DNA of 64,000 nt from Desulfobacterales bacterium. Its GTDB lineage: Bacteria > Desulfobacterota > Desulfobacteria > Desulfobacterales > Desulfosalsimonadaceae. How positions within the stretch are numbered: position 1 is the first letter of the stretch; each line of letters starts with the position of its first letter. The position numbers were made by a program, and so were the translations under genes. The notes beneath the pieces are model-generated. The model was given only the letters and a program-made list of their open reading frames with translations, did no database searches and was not told the origin of the DNA. Shown here piece by piece: positions 43,838 through 52,839 of the stretch. The stretch covers positions 930,001 through 994,000 of the forward strand of contig JAXHNP010000007.1 of NCBI GenBank assembly GCA_034520365.1. The letters are read 5' to 3'.

Positions 43838-44071
43838 ATTTACTTTGCAAATGGACAAACATATCCTTTTGATTTATTTGGGAATTTTTGTTTCAGCGAT
43901 TTTGTAGATTAAGGCAGGATCACCGTTAATTGCCTGAAAAATAGATTGAAAATGTTTGAAGGGAATCTGGAGAAAGGAGGTGTCGGCAACCTAAACCTGA
44001 CAAAAAATAGTACATTTAAGTGGATTTCAGAATCCACTGTCATTAAACCGTAAACAAGTAGGAGGTAGATA
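43838..44071 (+). promoter_or_regulatory. Long aprB leader with a 7-base hairpin
   Basis: The predicted leader is about 225 bases long. It holds no convincing gene. Near the start codon, GTGGATT (44020-44026) and AATCCAC (44031-44037) form a perfect hairpin with a 4-base loop, 34 bases before the aprB ATG. AGGAGG six bases before the ATG is the ribosome-binding site. An AAAGGAGG at 43976 has no gene after it. Confidence 0.45.
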
Positions 44072-44509
44072 ATGCCGAGTTTCGTAGTCACAGAAAAGTG
44101 CGATGGTTGCAAGGGCGGCGATAAGACCGCGTGCCAGTACATCTGTCCGAACGACTTGATGGTGCTTGAACCCAACACCATGAAGGCTTACAACCAAGAA
44201 CCGGATCAATGCTGGGAATGTTTTTCCTGCGTCAAGATCTGCCCGACTCAGGCCATTGAAGTAAGGGGCTATTCGGACTTTGTTCCCCTGGGGAGCAGCA
44301 TCTATCCGATGATGGGTACCGAGGATATCATGTGGACCTGCAAATTCCGAAACGGCACCATTAAGCGCTTCAAGTTCCCCATCCGGACCACCCCCGAAGG
44401 TTCCGCCAATGCTTATGCGGACCTGAAAGGCAAGGATCTCGAGAGCGAACTGCTTTCAACCGAGGAATCAGAAGGGTATCAGATTCCGAAACCGCAGGCG
44501 ACTGTTTAG
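44072..44509 (+). CDS. aprB: Adenylylsulfate reductase beta subunit (AprB)
   Basis: A 145-residue iron-sulfur protein. The N-terminus binds two 4Fe-4S clusters with CDGCKGGDKTACQYICP (residues about 11-27) and CWECFSCVKICPTQAIEV (about 47-64). The C-terminal tail wraps around AprA in known structures and is present here (GTEDIMWTCKFRNG and after). It carries electrons to the FAD of AprA for reduction of APS to sulfite and AMP. Followed by aprA after 76 bases. The length matches sulfate-reducer AprB. Confidence 0.97.
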   Translation: MPSFVVTEKCDGCKGGDKTACQYICPNDLMVLEPNTMKAYNQEPDQCWECFSCVKICPTQAIEVRGYSDFVPLGSSIYPMMGTEDIMWTCKFRNGTIKRFKFPIRTTPEGSANAYADLKGKDLESELLSTEESEGYQIPKPQATV

Positions 44510-44585
44510 CTTGCGCGGGCGAACGAAGATTAATTTTCTTCGATCACAATGTGTCAATTTTTTATATAAGTTAGGAGGATAACAC

Positions 44586-46565
44586 ATGGCATTACCGAAT
44601 AAACCGCGGGGAGAGCTGAAAGCGGTAAGGGATCCCGAAGTTGAAGAAAGAGAAGTTGATGTTCTGATCGTAGGCGGCGGTATGGCGGCCTGCGGATCAG
44701 CATTTGAGGTTAAAAAATGGCTGGGCGATGACCAGAGCGTGCTGCTGGTTGACAAAGCCGCCATGGAAAGAAGCGGTGCGGTGGCCCAGGGCCTTTCCGC
44801 CATCAATACCTACCTTGGCGACAATACTCCGGACGACTATGTCCGCATGGTCCGAAACGACCTCATGGGCATTGTCCGCGAAGACCTGATTTTCGACCTG
44901 GGTACCCATGTCGATGACTCGGTTCACCTGTTCGAGGAATGGGGCCTGCCGGTATGGAAAAAGACCGACGAAGGCAAAAACATGGACGGTAAGAAGGGCC
45001 TCAAGCTGGGAACCCTGAAGTCTGGCGCTTCCCCGGTCCGCACGGGTAAATGGCAGATCATGATCAATGGTGAATCCTATAAGAGAATCGTTGCTGAAGC
45101 CGCCAAGCTGGCATTGGGCGAAGACAACATTCTGGAGCGGGTTTTCATCGTTGAGCTGCTGCTGGACAAAAACAAAGAAAACCAGATCGCTGGTGCGGTC
45201 GGATTCTCCGTGCGCGAGAACAAGGTCTTCATCATCAAGGCCAAGACCATGATGGTGGCTTGCGGCGGCGCTGTTAATATTTATCAGCCGCGCTCCGTTG
45301 GTGAAGGTAAGGGGCGTGCCTGGTATCCGGTATGGAACGCTGGCTCCACCTACACCATGTGCATGAAGGTCGGTGCGGAACTTTCCATGATGGAAAACCG
45401 ATTCACCCCGGCCCGTTTCAAAGACGGCTACGGCCCGGTCGGCGCCTGGTTCCTGCTGTTCAAAGCCAAGGCATTGAACGGTCTGGGCGAAGTCTACGTG
45501 ACCGGCGACGCGGCCAAGAAAGAGCTGGAAAATTATGCGCCGTACGGCACCGCAGCCATTACCCCCACCTGTCTGCGGAACCATCTCATGCTCTTTGAGA
45601 TGAAAGAAGGCCGCGGTCCGATCCAGATGGATACGGTCACCGCGCTGGCCGAAATCGGGAAGAGTCTGGACAAAAAAGAGCTCAAGCACCTCGAATCCGA
45701 AGCTTGGGAAGACTTCCTGGATATGACCTGCGGCCAGGCCAACCTGTGGTGCGCCACCAACACCGAGCCGGAAAAGAAAAACTCCGAGATTATGCCGACC
45801 GAACCGTACCTGCTCGGCTCTCACTCCGGCTGCTGCGGTCTGTGGACTTCCGGTCCGGACTATGACTGGGTTCCGGATTCCTACAAGATCAAGGCGGACA
45901 ACGGCAAGGTCTACAACCGGATGACCACGGTCGACGGTCTGTTCACCGCCGGTGACGGCGTCGGCTGCTCCGGGCATAAGTTCTCCTCCGGCTCCCATGC
46001 GGAAGGCCGGATGGCGGCAAAGCAGATGGTCCGCTACGCCAAGGACCATGCGGACTTCAAGCCGGAACTGCCCATGAGCAAGGAAGAAATCGTGGACATG
46101 GTGTACAAACCGGTACGGACCTTCCTGGATAACTACGAATACACCACGGATATCGACGTCAACCCGGCCTACATCAAGCCCTCCGGAATGGCGCTGCGTC
46201 TCATGAAAGCCACCAACGAATACGGTGCCGGTCATCAGACCTACTATGAGACGACCTCCAAGATGCTTGAAGTTGTCATGGATCTGCTCCAGGTCATGCG
46301 CGAAGACTGTGAAAAACTGGCTGCCGGCGATCTTCATGAGCTGATGCGCGCCTGGGAAATCTACCATCGTATCTGGACGGTGGAATCCCACCTGCGCCAC
46401 ATTCAGTTCCGGAAAGAAACCCGGTATCCGGGCTTTTACTACCAGGCGGATTATCCGAAACAGGATGACGAGAACTGGTTCTGCTTCACCAACTCCAAGT
46501 ACGATCCCAAGAGCGGTGAATGGGACACCTTTAAACGCGATTATGTCCAGATCATTCCGAGCTAA
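44586..46565 (+). CDS. aprA: Adenylylsulfate reductase alpha subunit (AprA)
   Basis: A 659-residue FAD enzyme. It has the dinucleotide-binding motif VGGGMAACGSAFEVKKW near residue 24 and the succinate-dehydrogenase-like fold. The substrate region includes RSGAVAQGLSAINTY and KFSSGSHAEGRMAAKQMVRY. It is the normal length and complete, and its codon use is strongly biased, typical of a highly expressed gene. It reduces adenosine 5'-phosphosulfate in the cytoplasm. The operon aprB-aprA is the standard order in sulfate reducers, and qmoABC follows. Confidence 0.98.
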   Translation: MALPNKPRGELKAVRDPEVEEREVDVLIVGGGMAACGSAFEVKKWLGDDQSVLLVDKAAMERSGAVAQGLSAINTYLGDNTPDDYVRMVRNDLMGIVREDLIFDLGTHVDDSVHLFEEWGLPVWKKTDEGKNMDGKKGLKLGTLKSGASPVRTGKWQIMINGESYKRIVAEAAKLALGEDNILERVFIVELLLDKNKENQIAGAVGFSVRENKVFIIKAKTMMVACGGAVNIYQPRSVGEGKGRAWYPVWNAGSTYTMCMKVGAELSMMENRFTPARFKDGYGPVGAWFLLFKAKALNGLGEVYVTGDAAKKELENYAPYGTAAITPTCLRNHLMLFEMKEGRGPIQMDTVTALAEIGKSLDKKELKHLESEAWEDFLDMTCGQANLWCATNTEPEKKNSEIMPTEPYLLGSHSGCCGLWTSGPDYDWVPDSYKIKADNGKVYNRMTTVDGLFTAGDGVGCSGHKFSSGSHAEGRMAAKQMVRYAKDHADFKPELPMSKEEIVDMVYKPVRTFLDNYEYTTDIDVNPAYIKPSGMALRLMKATNEYGAGHQTYYETTSKMLEVVMDLLQVMREDCEKLAAGDLHELMRAWEIYHRIWTVESHLRHIQFRKETRYPGFYYQADYPKQDDENWFCFTNSKYDPKSGEWDTFKRDYVQIIPS

Positions 46566-46595
46566 ACCGGGATCTGTTGTGATGTAAGCGATACA

Positions 46596-46630
46596 CCTCC
46601 AGGTGCCTTCTCCGGCGCCTGGAGGTTTTT
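46596..46630 (+). terminator. Rho-independent terminator after aprA
   Basis: CCTCCAGGTGCC and GGCGCCTGGAGG pair over about 12 bases with a short loop, followed by TTTTT. It sits 31 bases after the aprA stop. It should separate aprBA from qmoABC, leaving aprBA more abundant. Confidence 0.8.
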
Positions 46631-46685
46631 ATTAATCCTTGCGGCCCGCTGGCTGCTCATAGACGGCGCTCGCGCCTGTGCGAGA

Positions 46686-46750
46686 AAAACTTAAAAACTG
46701 GGCACCGGATAAACCCGGTGGGTCGGGCCGGTATCGAGTTTTTAAGTTTT
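46686..46750. promoter_or_regulatory. Long inverted repeat ahead of qmoA
   Basis: AAAACTTAAAAACT at 46686-46699 and its exact inverse AGTTTTTAAGTTTT at 46737-46750 flank 37 bases. The spacer has its own hairpin, CACCGG (46703-46708) against CCGGTG (46715-46720). It is a candidate regulatory site or structured leader before qmoA. I see no match to a known operator. Confidence 0.6.
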
Positions 46751-46860
46751 GCGTCAAGCCTTGGAGGATTGTGCGGATTCAGACAGCATTAGGATGGCAC
46801 GAGGCGTCTACCTGAAGCACAAACCAGCAAGTCCAACAATTTAATGTACGGAGGGTTAGG

Positions 46861-48138
46861 ATGACTGAAGGAACAGGAGCCCCGTTTAGCGGAAGCATAA
46901 TGGTCGTCGGGGGTGGTATCAGCGGGTTGACAACGGCCCTCGAAGCCGCCGAGGTGGGGTACGAAGTCTTCATTATTGAAAAAAATCCCTATTTGGGCGG
47001 ACGAGTGGCTCAGCTGAAACAGTATTTTCCGAAACTCTGTCCTCCCACCTGCGGCCTGGAGATCAATTTTCAGCGGATCAAGAACAATCCGAACATCCAT
47101 GTCTACACCATGGCCGAGGTCGAGAAGGTGGACGGCGGACCCGGCAACTACAATGTGAGCATTAAGAAAAATCCCCGGTATGTGAATGAAAACTGCACAT
47201 GCTGCAACGCCTGTGCAGAGGCCTGCCAGATGGATATTCCCAATGAGTTCAATTTCGGGATGGATAAGATGAAAGGGGCCTATCTGCCGCACGAAATGGC
47301 CTTTCCGGCCCGTTACGTGATATCCCCGCAGATCATCGGCACCGAGGACGCCAACCGCGCCAAAGAGGCCTGCCCCTATGATGCCGTCGATCTGGACATG
47401 CAGCCGGAGACATTTGATCTGCCGGTGGGCGCCGTTGTCTGGTCCACCGGGTGGGAGCCCTATGATGCCGCCAAACTGGATCATCTGGGCTACGGGCGGT
47501 TCTCGAATGTGATTACCAATATGATGATGGAGCGGCTGGCCGCACCCAACGGTCCAACCAAGGGCCAGATCCTGCGGCCGTCGGATGACAAGGCGCCTGA
47601 GACGATCGCGTTTGTCCAGTGCGCGGGCTCCCGGGATGAAAATCACCTCCCCTATTGCTCCTATATCTGCTGCATGGCCTCGCTTAAGCATGCAACCTAT
47701 ATCCGGGAGCAGTATCCGGATGCCAAGATCTATATTTTCTACATAGACATCCGCTCACCGGGATACCGGTATGAACGGTTCTATAAACAGATCAAGGAAG
47801 ATGAAAACGTCATCTTTATCAAAGGGAAGGTCGCCGAGGTCGAAGAGGGCCCGGATAGCCAGCAGGTGACGATGGTGGCCGAAGATACCCTGTCCGGTGA
47901 AAAAATCCGCCAGACGGTGGATATGGCGGTGCTGGCCACCGGCATGCAGCCCACCGCTGCCAAGGCGAAGCTGCCGGCTGACTTAAAGTATACGGAAGAC
48001 GGATTTATCATCAATGATTTTGAGAAAGGCGGCATGTTCGCCGCTGGATGTGCCAATAAACCGGCCGATGTGGTTTCATCCAACCAGAACGCAACCGGTA
48101 TGGCTCTCAAGGCGATTCAAACCCTGGTGAAGCGGTAG
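46861..48138 (+). CDS. qmoA: QmoA, FAD subunit of the quinone-interacting APS-reductase complex
   Basis: A 425-residue HdrA-like flavoprotein. FAD binds at VVGGGISGLTTALEAAEVGYE, here noted as VVGGGISGLTTAL near residue 16, followed by the LGGRVAQL motif. CTCCNACAEACQ supplies cysteines in the middle. With QmoB and QmoC it takes electrons from quinol and delivers them to AprBA. GGAGGG lies 6 bases before the ATG. The 9-base spacer to qmoB shows a shared operon. Confidence 0.96.
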   Translation: MTEGTGAPFSGSIMVVGGGISGLTTALEAAEVGYEVFIIEKNPYLGGRVAQLKQYFPKLCPPTCGLEINFQRIKNNPNIHVYTMAEVEKVDGGPGNYNVSIKKNPRYVNENCTCCNACAEACQMDIPNEFNFGMDKMKGAYLPHEMAFPARYVISPQIIGTEDANRAKEACPYDAVDLDMQPETFDLPVGAVVWSTGWEPYDAAKLDHLGYGRFSNVITNMMMERLAAPNGPTKGQILRPSDDKAPETIAFVQCAGSRDENHLPYCSYICCMASLKHATYIREQYPDAKIYIFYIDIRSPGYRYERFYKQIKEDENVIFIKGKVAEVEEGPDSQQVTMVAEDTLSGEKIRQTVDMAVLATGMQPTAAKAKLPADLKYTEDGFIINDFEKGGMFAAGCANKPADVVSSNQNATGMALKAIQTLVKR

Positions 48139-48147
48139 GAGGTAACC

Positions 48148-50484
48148 ATGAGTAAAAAATATGGTGTGTATATCTGCACAGGCTGCGGCATCGGCGATGC
48201 CCTGGATATAAAAAGTATCTGTGATGTCGTGGATGAAGAGGGGCTTTCCTGCAAGACCCATGAATTTCTGTGCAGCAAAGACGGGGCGGAGCTCATCCAG
48301 AAGGATGTGGATGAGGGAACGAATACCATCGTGATCGGCGCCTGTTCCAGGCGCCTCAACCATGATGTCTTTAATTTTCCCGGCTGTATCGTCGAGCGGG
48401 CCAACCTCCGCGAGGGCGTGGTCTGGTCCCATCCGCGCTCGGAATTTCCGGCGCTGACGGAAGAGGAAAAAGAGGACGAGGAAAATTTCGACCGGGTCCA
48501 GATGATGGCCGAAGATTATATCCGCATGGGCATGGCCCGGGTGGAAAAGGTCAATCTTCCGGAGCCCTATGTACCGGAAACCTTTTCCCGCAAAATTCTG
48601 GTTCTGGGCGGCGGGGTCACAGGTATGTCCGCGGCGCTGGATGCGGCAAGCCTCGGCTATGAGGTTACCATTGTGGAAAAAACCGACAAGCTCGGCGGCA
48701 ACTCCGCCAAATGGCGCAAGCAGCTGCCGGTACAGCCACCCTATGATGCCCTGATTCCGTTCAAGGTGGCGGATATGATCGAGAAGGTGGAGTCCAATCC
48801 AAAGATCACGGTGAAAACCGAAACCGCGGTGGCCCGGATTGCCGGCCAGCCGGGCGAGTTTACGGTAACCCTGAAAAATCCCGGCGAAAAAATCGAGTTT
48901 GATGTCCCCTATCCCCTGCCGGAGGAAATGAAATACGATGAAAACGGCAAGGAACTGGATAATGAAACCCTGATGGAGAAATACCTGGAATACAATCAGG
49001 GGCGAAAAGACATCCTGACCATAGATCCCAACGGCGAGCAGTTCGGGGCGGTCATCCTGGCGGCCGGCTGGCGGCCGTATGAGCCCAGGGATGATGAATT
49101 CGCCCATCTGGGCTACGGCCAGATGCCGGACGTGGTTACCAATTATCAGTTTGAGGAACTGGCGGCCAAGGGTAAAATCGTTCGGCCCTCAGACGGCAAG
49201 GAGGCCAAGTCCGTGGTCTTTGTCCAGAGCCCGGGCGGCGCGGAGGATGACAGTGATTTTTCCTATACCGGTGCGGTGACCAGCATGGTGGCCTTAAAGC
49301 AGGCCAAGTACCTGCGCGAAGATTATCCGGACGGAAAAGCCTATATCGTCTACCAGCATATGCGGACCCCCGGCCTTTCTGAGAATTTCTACAAGGCGCT
49401 ACAGCAGGATCCGGGCATTTTCATGACCAAGGGCCAGGTTGTCGGAGTTTCTAAAAACGGAGACGGCATGCTTGTGGATGCCAGTAATACGCTTTTGGGC
49501 GAGGCCATTCAAATGAAGGCGGATATGGTGGTACTGGCTACCGGTATGGTGCCGGTGACGAGAGATAATCCGACGGTTAACCTGGCGTATCGGCAGGGCC
49601 CGGGCTTTCGGGATAACGAGATTTTCGACTGGTACGCGGATTCCAATTTCATCTGTTTTCCCTATGAAACCCAGCGGACCGGCATATATGCCGCCGGCGC
49701 GATCCGGCGCGGCATGACCATCGATGAATCCATCGAGGATGCCTCCGGGGCGGCGCTTAAAGCGATCCAGTGTCTGGAGTCCGCTAATCGCGGGGTGTCG
49801 GTCCATCCCCGCTACGGGGACATGACCTATCCCGACTTTTTCTTCCAGCGCTGCACCCAGTGCAAACGGTGCACGGACGAATGCCCGTTCGGCGCACTTG
49901 ACGATGATGAAAAGGGGACGCCCAAGCCCAACATCACCCGCTGCCGCCGCTGCGGAACCTGCATGGGCGCCTGTCCGGAACGGATCATCGGGTTTGCGGA
50001 CTACAACATTGACAGCATCGGCTCCCAGGTCAAATCCATTGCGGTCCCTTCGGAGGATGACTATGATGAGCCGCCGCTTCGGATTCTGGGTCTGGTCTGT
50101 GAAAACGATGCCTATCCGGCCATGGATGTGGTGGGGCTGCATAATAAGTCCTTCTCAGCCGATGTGCGCATCATTCCGGTGCGCTGTCTGGGTTCGGTCA
50201 ACGTGATCTGGATCAAAGACGCCATGTCCCAGGGGATGGACGGTGTGTTCCTTCTGGGCTGTAAAAAGGGCGATGATTATCAGTGCCATTTTGTCAAAGG
50301 CAGTGAACTGGCCAGCATCCGGATGCAGAAGATCGGGGATGCGCTTGCCAGTCTCGCCCTTGAGGAAGAACGGGTGGCCCAGTACGAAGTGGCCATTGAC
50401 GATTATGATAAGATTCCGGGGATTATCAACCAGTTTGTCGAAGACATCGAGGAACTCGGCCCCAATCCGTTCAAAGGCTTCTAA
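48148..50484 (+). CDS. qmoB: QmoB, FAD/Fe-S subunit of the Qmo complex
   Basis: A 778-residue HdrA/MvhD-like fusion. Near residue 150 there is the FAD motif LGGGVTGMSAALDAASLGYE, with the conserved LGGNSAKW after it. Two 4Fe-4S motifs follow: CTQCKRCTDECP near Cys569 and CRRCGTCMGACP near Cys599. The C-terminal MvhD-type domain (LGLVCENDAYP, VRCLGSVNVIWIKDAMSQ, LGCKKGDDY) spans about 645-778. It works between QmoA and the membrane subunit QmoC. AGGAGG lies 6 bases before the ATG. Confidence 0.97.
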   Translation: MSKKYGVYICTGCGIGDALDIKSICDVVDEEGLSCKTHEFLCSKDGAELIQKDVDEGTNTIVIGACSRRLNHDVFNFPGCIVERANLREGVVWSHPRSEFPALTEEEKEDEENFDRVQMMAEDYIRMGMARVEKVNLPEPYVPETFSRKILVLGGGVTGMSAALDAASLGYEVTIVEKTDKLGGNSAKWRKQLPVQPPYDALIPFKVADMIEKVESNPKITVKTETAVARIAGQPGEFTVTLKNPGEKIEFDVPYPLPEEMKYDENGKELDNETLMEKYLEYNQGRKDILTIDPNGEQFGAVILAAGWRPYEPRDDEFAHLGYGQMPDVVTNYQFEELAAKGKIVRPSDGKEAKSVVFVQSPGGAEDDSDFSYTGAVTSMVALKQAKYLREDYPDGKAYIVYQHMRTPGLSENFYKALQQDPGIFMTKGQVVGVSKNGDGMLVDASNTLLGEAIQMKADMVVLATGMVPVTRDNPTVNLAYRQGPGFRDNEIFDWYADSNFICFPYETQRTGIYAAGAIRRGMTIDESIEDASGAALKAIQCLESANRGVSVHPRYGDMTYPDFFFQRCTQCKRCTDECPFGALDDDEKGTPKPNITRCRRCGTCMGACPERIIGFADYNIDSIGSQVKSIAVPSEDDYDEPPLRILGLVCENDAYPAMDVVGLHNKSFSADVRIIPVRCLGSVNVIWIKDAMSQGMDGVFLLGCKKGDDYQCHFVKGSELASIRMQKIGDALASLALEEERVAQYEVAIDDYDKIPGIINQFVEDIEELGPNPFKGF

Positions 50485-50492
50485 ATATGGAT

Positions 50493-50521
50493 TCCGGCCG
50501 GCGCCTCTCGCGCCGGCCGGA
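50493..50521 (+). promoter_or_regulatory. Perfect GC-rich hairpin between qmoB and qmoC
   Basis: TCCGGCCGGCGC and GCGCCGGCCGGA form a perfect 12-base stem with a CTCTC loop, 9 bases after the qmoB stop. There is no following U-tract, so it is probably an mRNA-stabilising or processing hairpin and not a terminator. Confidence 0.6.
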
Positions 50522-50574
50522 TCACCGATATATAATTAAGATAATGGCGGAAACAGCCAAGGCCAATAGGAGGT

Positions 50575-51750
50575 ATGGAAATGGCGGAGAAAATTCTGGT
50601 CGAACCAGATGTTGATTTTATAAAGCAGCTTGGCGAACTCGGCGGCGAATCATTGAAAAAATGCTATCAGTGCGCCACCTGTTCGGTTGCCTGCCCGATT
50701 TCCCCGGATAAGCGGCCGTTCCCCAGAAAAGAAATGATCGCCGCGTCATGGGGGTTAAAAGATAAAGTGGTTAAAAACGGCGATATATGGCTTTGCCACA
50801 ACTGCGGCGACTGCACCACCCAGTGTCCGCGGGGCGCAAATCCCGGGGATGTACTGGCAGCCGCGCGCACTTATGCAATTGCCGAATACGGCACACCGAA
50901 ATCGCTCGGCATGGCGATTAATGATCCGAAGAAGCTGCCCGCTTTCGCAGCCCTTCCGGCTGTCGTATTCCTTGTGCTCGGTATTGTGCTAAAGCTCTTC
51001 GGCGTTCATTGGCTTAATTTCAGTCCGGAACTCAATGCCCATGGTGAGATTGCCCATGCCCAGTTTTTTTCTACCTGGCTGGTGGATCTGATTTTTATCC
51101 CGCTATCCATCTGGGTGGTGGCGATATTCGCTTTGGGCCTAAAGCGATTCATCTCGGATATCCACGAAAATGCCCTTGCCGAGGGTAAAACGCAAAAGCA
51201 GACCATTGAACCGGTGGAATTCATAAAATCCATCGGCCTTGCCATTCCCAAGATTCTGAAGCATAAACAGTTCTCCGAATGCGGGGAGAACAATGAGCGG
51301 GCCACCCCGCATATGATGGTGCTGTTTTCGTTTATCGGGCTTTTCATCGTAACATCCATATTTTTTGTGGTGCTTTACGGATTCGGCGTGCATGGGCCAT
51401 ACTCCCAGCTCAACCCGGTCAAGATTCTGGCCAATGTCAGCGGCATCGCCCTGATTATCGGCACCATCCTGCTCATGCGCCAGCGCGCGGCCAAACCCGA
51501 TCAGGTGTCCACTTACAAAGACTGGTACCTGCTGTGGATGATTCTGGGCGTGGCTGCCACCGGCATGCTGGCAGAGCTGACCCGGCTGGCGGATGCGGCC
51601 TTTTTGACCTATCTGATTTATTTTATCCACCTCATGTTTGTTTTTAATCTGATTGCCTTTCTGCCGTTTTCCAAACTGGCCCATTTGGTTTACCGAACCG
51701 TTGCCATGGGCTATGATGTATACTCCGGAAGGGAATCGAAAACAGCTTAA
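50575..51750 (+). CDS. qmoC: QmoC, membrane subunit (HdrC-HdrE fusion)
   Basis: A 391-residue protein. The N-terminus is HdrC-like with CYQCATCSVACPI near Cys30 and CHNCGDCTTQCPRGAN near Cys75, so it carries two 4Fe-4S clusters. The C-terminal half has about six transmembrane helices and resembles the HdrE cytochrome b-like subunit. It links the menaquinone pool to QmoAB. Preceded by AGGAGG 8 bases before the ATG. In Desulfovibrio qmoABC sits beside aprBA in the same order. Confidence 0.97.
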   Translation: MEMAEKILVEPDVDFIKQLGELGGESLKKCYQCATCSVACPISPDKRPFPRKEMIAASWGLKDKVVKNGDIWLCHNCGDCTTQCPRGANPGDVLAAARTYAIAEYGTPKSLGMAINDPKKLPAFAALPAVVFLVLGIVLKLFGVHWLNFSPELNAHGEIAHAQFFSTWLVDLIFIPLSIWVVAIFALGLKRFISDIHENALAEGKTQKQTIEPVEFIKSIGLAIPKILKHKQFSECGENNERATPHMMVLFSFIGLFIVTSIFFVVLYGFGVHGPYSQLNPVKILANVSGIALIIGTILLMRQRAAKPDQVSTYKDWYLLWMILGVAATGMLAELTRLADAAFLTYLIYFIHLMFVFNLIAFLPFSKLAHLVYRTVAMGYDVYSGRESKTA

Positions 51751-51780
51751 ATTAACGCTTACGCTTAACGTCTCCCCCCC

Positions 51781-51828
51781 AAAAAGGCCCCGAAAAGCCG
51801 GAAATCCGGCATTTCGGGGCCTTTTTTT
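51781..51828. terminator. Bidirectional terminator after qmoC
   Basis: AAAAAGGCCCCGAAA at 51781-51795 and TTTCGGGGCCTTTTTTT at 51812-51828 form a long stem around a smaller GCCGG/CCGGC hairpin, with A and T runs on both sides. It is a strong rho-independent terminator. Confidence 0.85.
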
Positions 51829-51943
51829 GGGGGCCCGCGTTCTGCTGCCAGATCCTACAGCCATTTTCATCTCCCTCTGACATGCGGGCGGCCGTTAAAT
51901 GTAGAAAAAGCTTGTCTTGCCATCGGGTTTATGCAAGAAAATT

Positions 51944-51973
51944 TTGACAACCCCACAGGTATGTTTTTAATAT
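51944..51973 (+). promoter_or_regulatory. Promoter of the ADP-ribosylglycohydrolase gene
   Basis: TTGACA, 18 bases, TAATAT. Both hexamers are close to consensus. It lies about 70 bases before the gene's ATG and after the qmo terminator, so the gene is transcribed separately. Confidence 0.65.
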
Positions 51974-52043
51974 AGTCGTGCGCTTTAAGCGGGCAGTTAA
52001 CGGCCCAACCGATAATATTTTAAAAAAAGGATGGTGATGTCTG

Positions 52044-52820
52044 ATGCTGGGTGCGATTGCCGGTGATATAATTGGCTCTGTATACGAGCATCGGCCGATA
52101 AAGACGACGGATTTTCCGCTTTTCCAAAGCAAATCCCGGTTTACGGATGACACCGTGCTGACCGTGGCGGTGGCGGATGCGATTGCCAAAAATAACGACT
52201 ACAAGAGCGCATTAAAGACCTATGGCCAGGCGTATCCGGATGCCGGCTTCGGGATGCTTTTTTTTAACTGGCTTTATTCCGCGGACAGCCGGCCGTATAA
52301 CAGCTTTGGCAACGGCTCGGCCATGCGGGTGAGTCCGGTGGGGTTTGCCTTTGAAACACGTGAGGAAGTCCTGGCTGAAGCGGAAAAGTCGGCGGCCGTG
52401 ACACACAACCATCCGCAAGGGATCGCCGGCGCCCAGGCCGCGGCCCTGGCGGTATGGATGGCGCGGCAGGATGCGTCCAGGGAGGATATCAAAGGGGAAA
52501 TTGAAACCCGATTCAACTATGACTTAAGCCGCCGGCTGGATGACATCCGGCCGGGCTATCAGTTTGACGTGACCTGTCAGGGCTCGGTGCCGGAGGCCCT
52601 GATTGCGTTTTACGAATCCGAAAATTTTGAAGATGCCATCCGAAAGGCCATATCCCTTGGCGGGGACAGCGACACTTTGGCCTGTATCACCGGCGGCATC
52701 GCCCAAGCCTATTATAAAAAAATCCCTGAAGATATCGTGAATAAAGTTTTTGCCCGGCTGCCCGAGCCGTTCGTGCCGGTGATTGAAAATTTTAACCGCC
52801 AGTTTAGCGTCCAGCTTTAG
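52044..52820 (+). CDS. ADP-ribosylglycohydrolase family protein (DraG-like)
   Basis: A 258-residue protein of the ADP-ribosylglycohydrolase superfamily. Metal-site motifs are in order: GAIAGDIIGS at the start, SRFTDDTVLTVAVADA (TDDT) at about 31-46, NGSAMRVSPVGF, VTHNHPQG, and SLGGDSDTLACITGGIAQ near 214-231. Family members remove ADP-ribose from arginines or from other targets, as DraG does on nitrogenase reductase. No draT-type ADP-ribosyltransferase lies nearby. It lies between qmoC and sat and has its own promoter. The link to sulfate metabolism is only positional. Confidence 0.9.
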   Translation: MLGAIAGDIIGSVYEHRPIKTTDFPLFQSKSRFTDDTVLTVAVADAIAKNNDYKSALKTYGQAYPDAGFGMLFFNWLYSADSRPYNSFGNGSAMRVSPVGFAFETREEVLAEAEKSAAVTHNHPQGIAGAQAAALAVWMARQDASREDIKGEIETRFNYDLSRRLDDIRPGYQFDVTCQGSVPEALIAFYESENFEDAIRKAISLGGDSDTLACITGGIAQAYYKKIPEDIVNKVFARLPEPFVPVIENFNRQFSVQL

Positions 52821-52839
52821 GCCGTGGAGCGATTTCCAA

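Noticed and set aside
43838-44071. Rex-type operator in the aprB leader
   Set aside because: No TTGTGAA-N4-TTCACAA-like palindrome was seen here or ahead of sat.
44697-46400. 567-residue open frame antisense to aprA
   Set aside because: It lies wholly opposite a highly expressed gene. The biased codon use of aprA makes such shadows, and it has no ribosome-binding site or recognisable protein sequence.
46789-47691. 300-residue open frame antisense to qmoA
   Set aside because: A shadow of the biased qmoA frame. It contains no recognisable motif and lacks a start signal.
48076-49107. 343-residue open frame antisense to qmoB
   Set aside because: The same shadow effect of strong codon bias.
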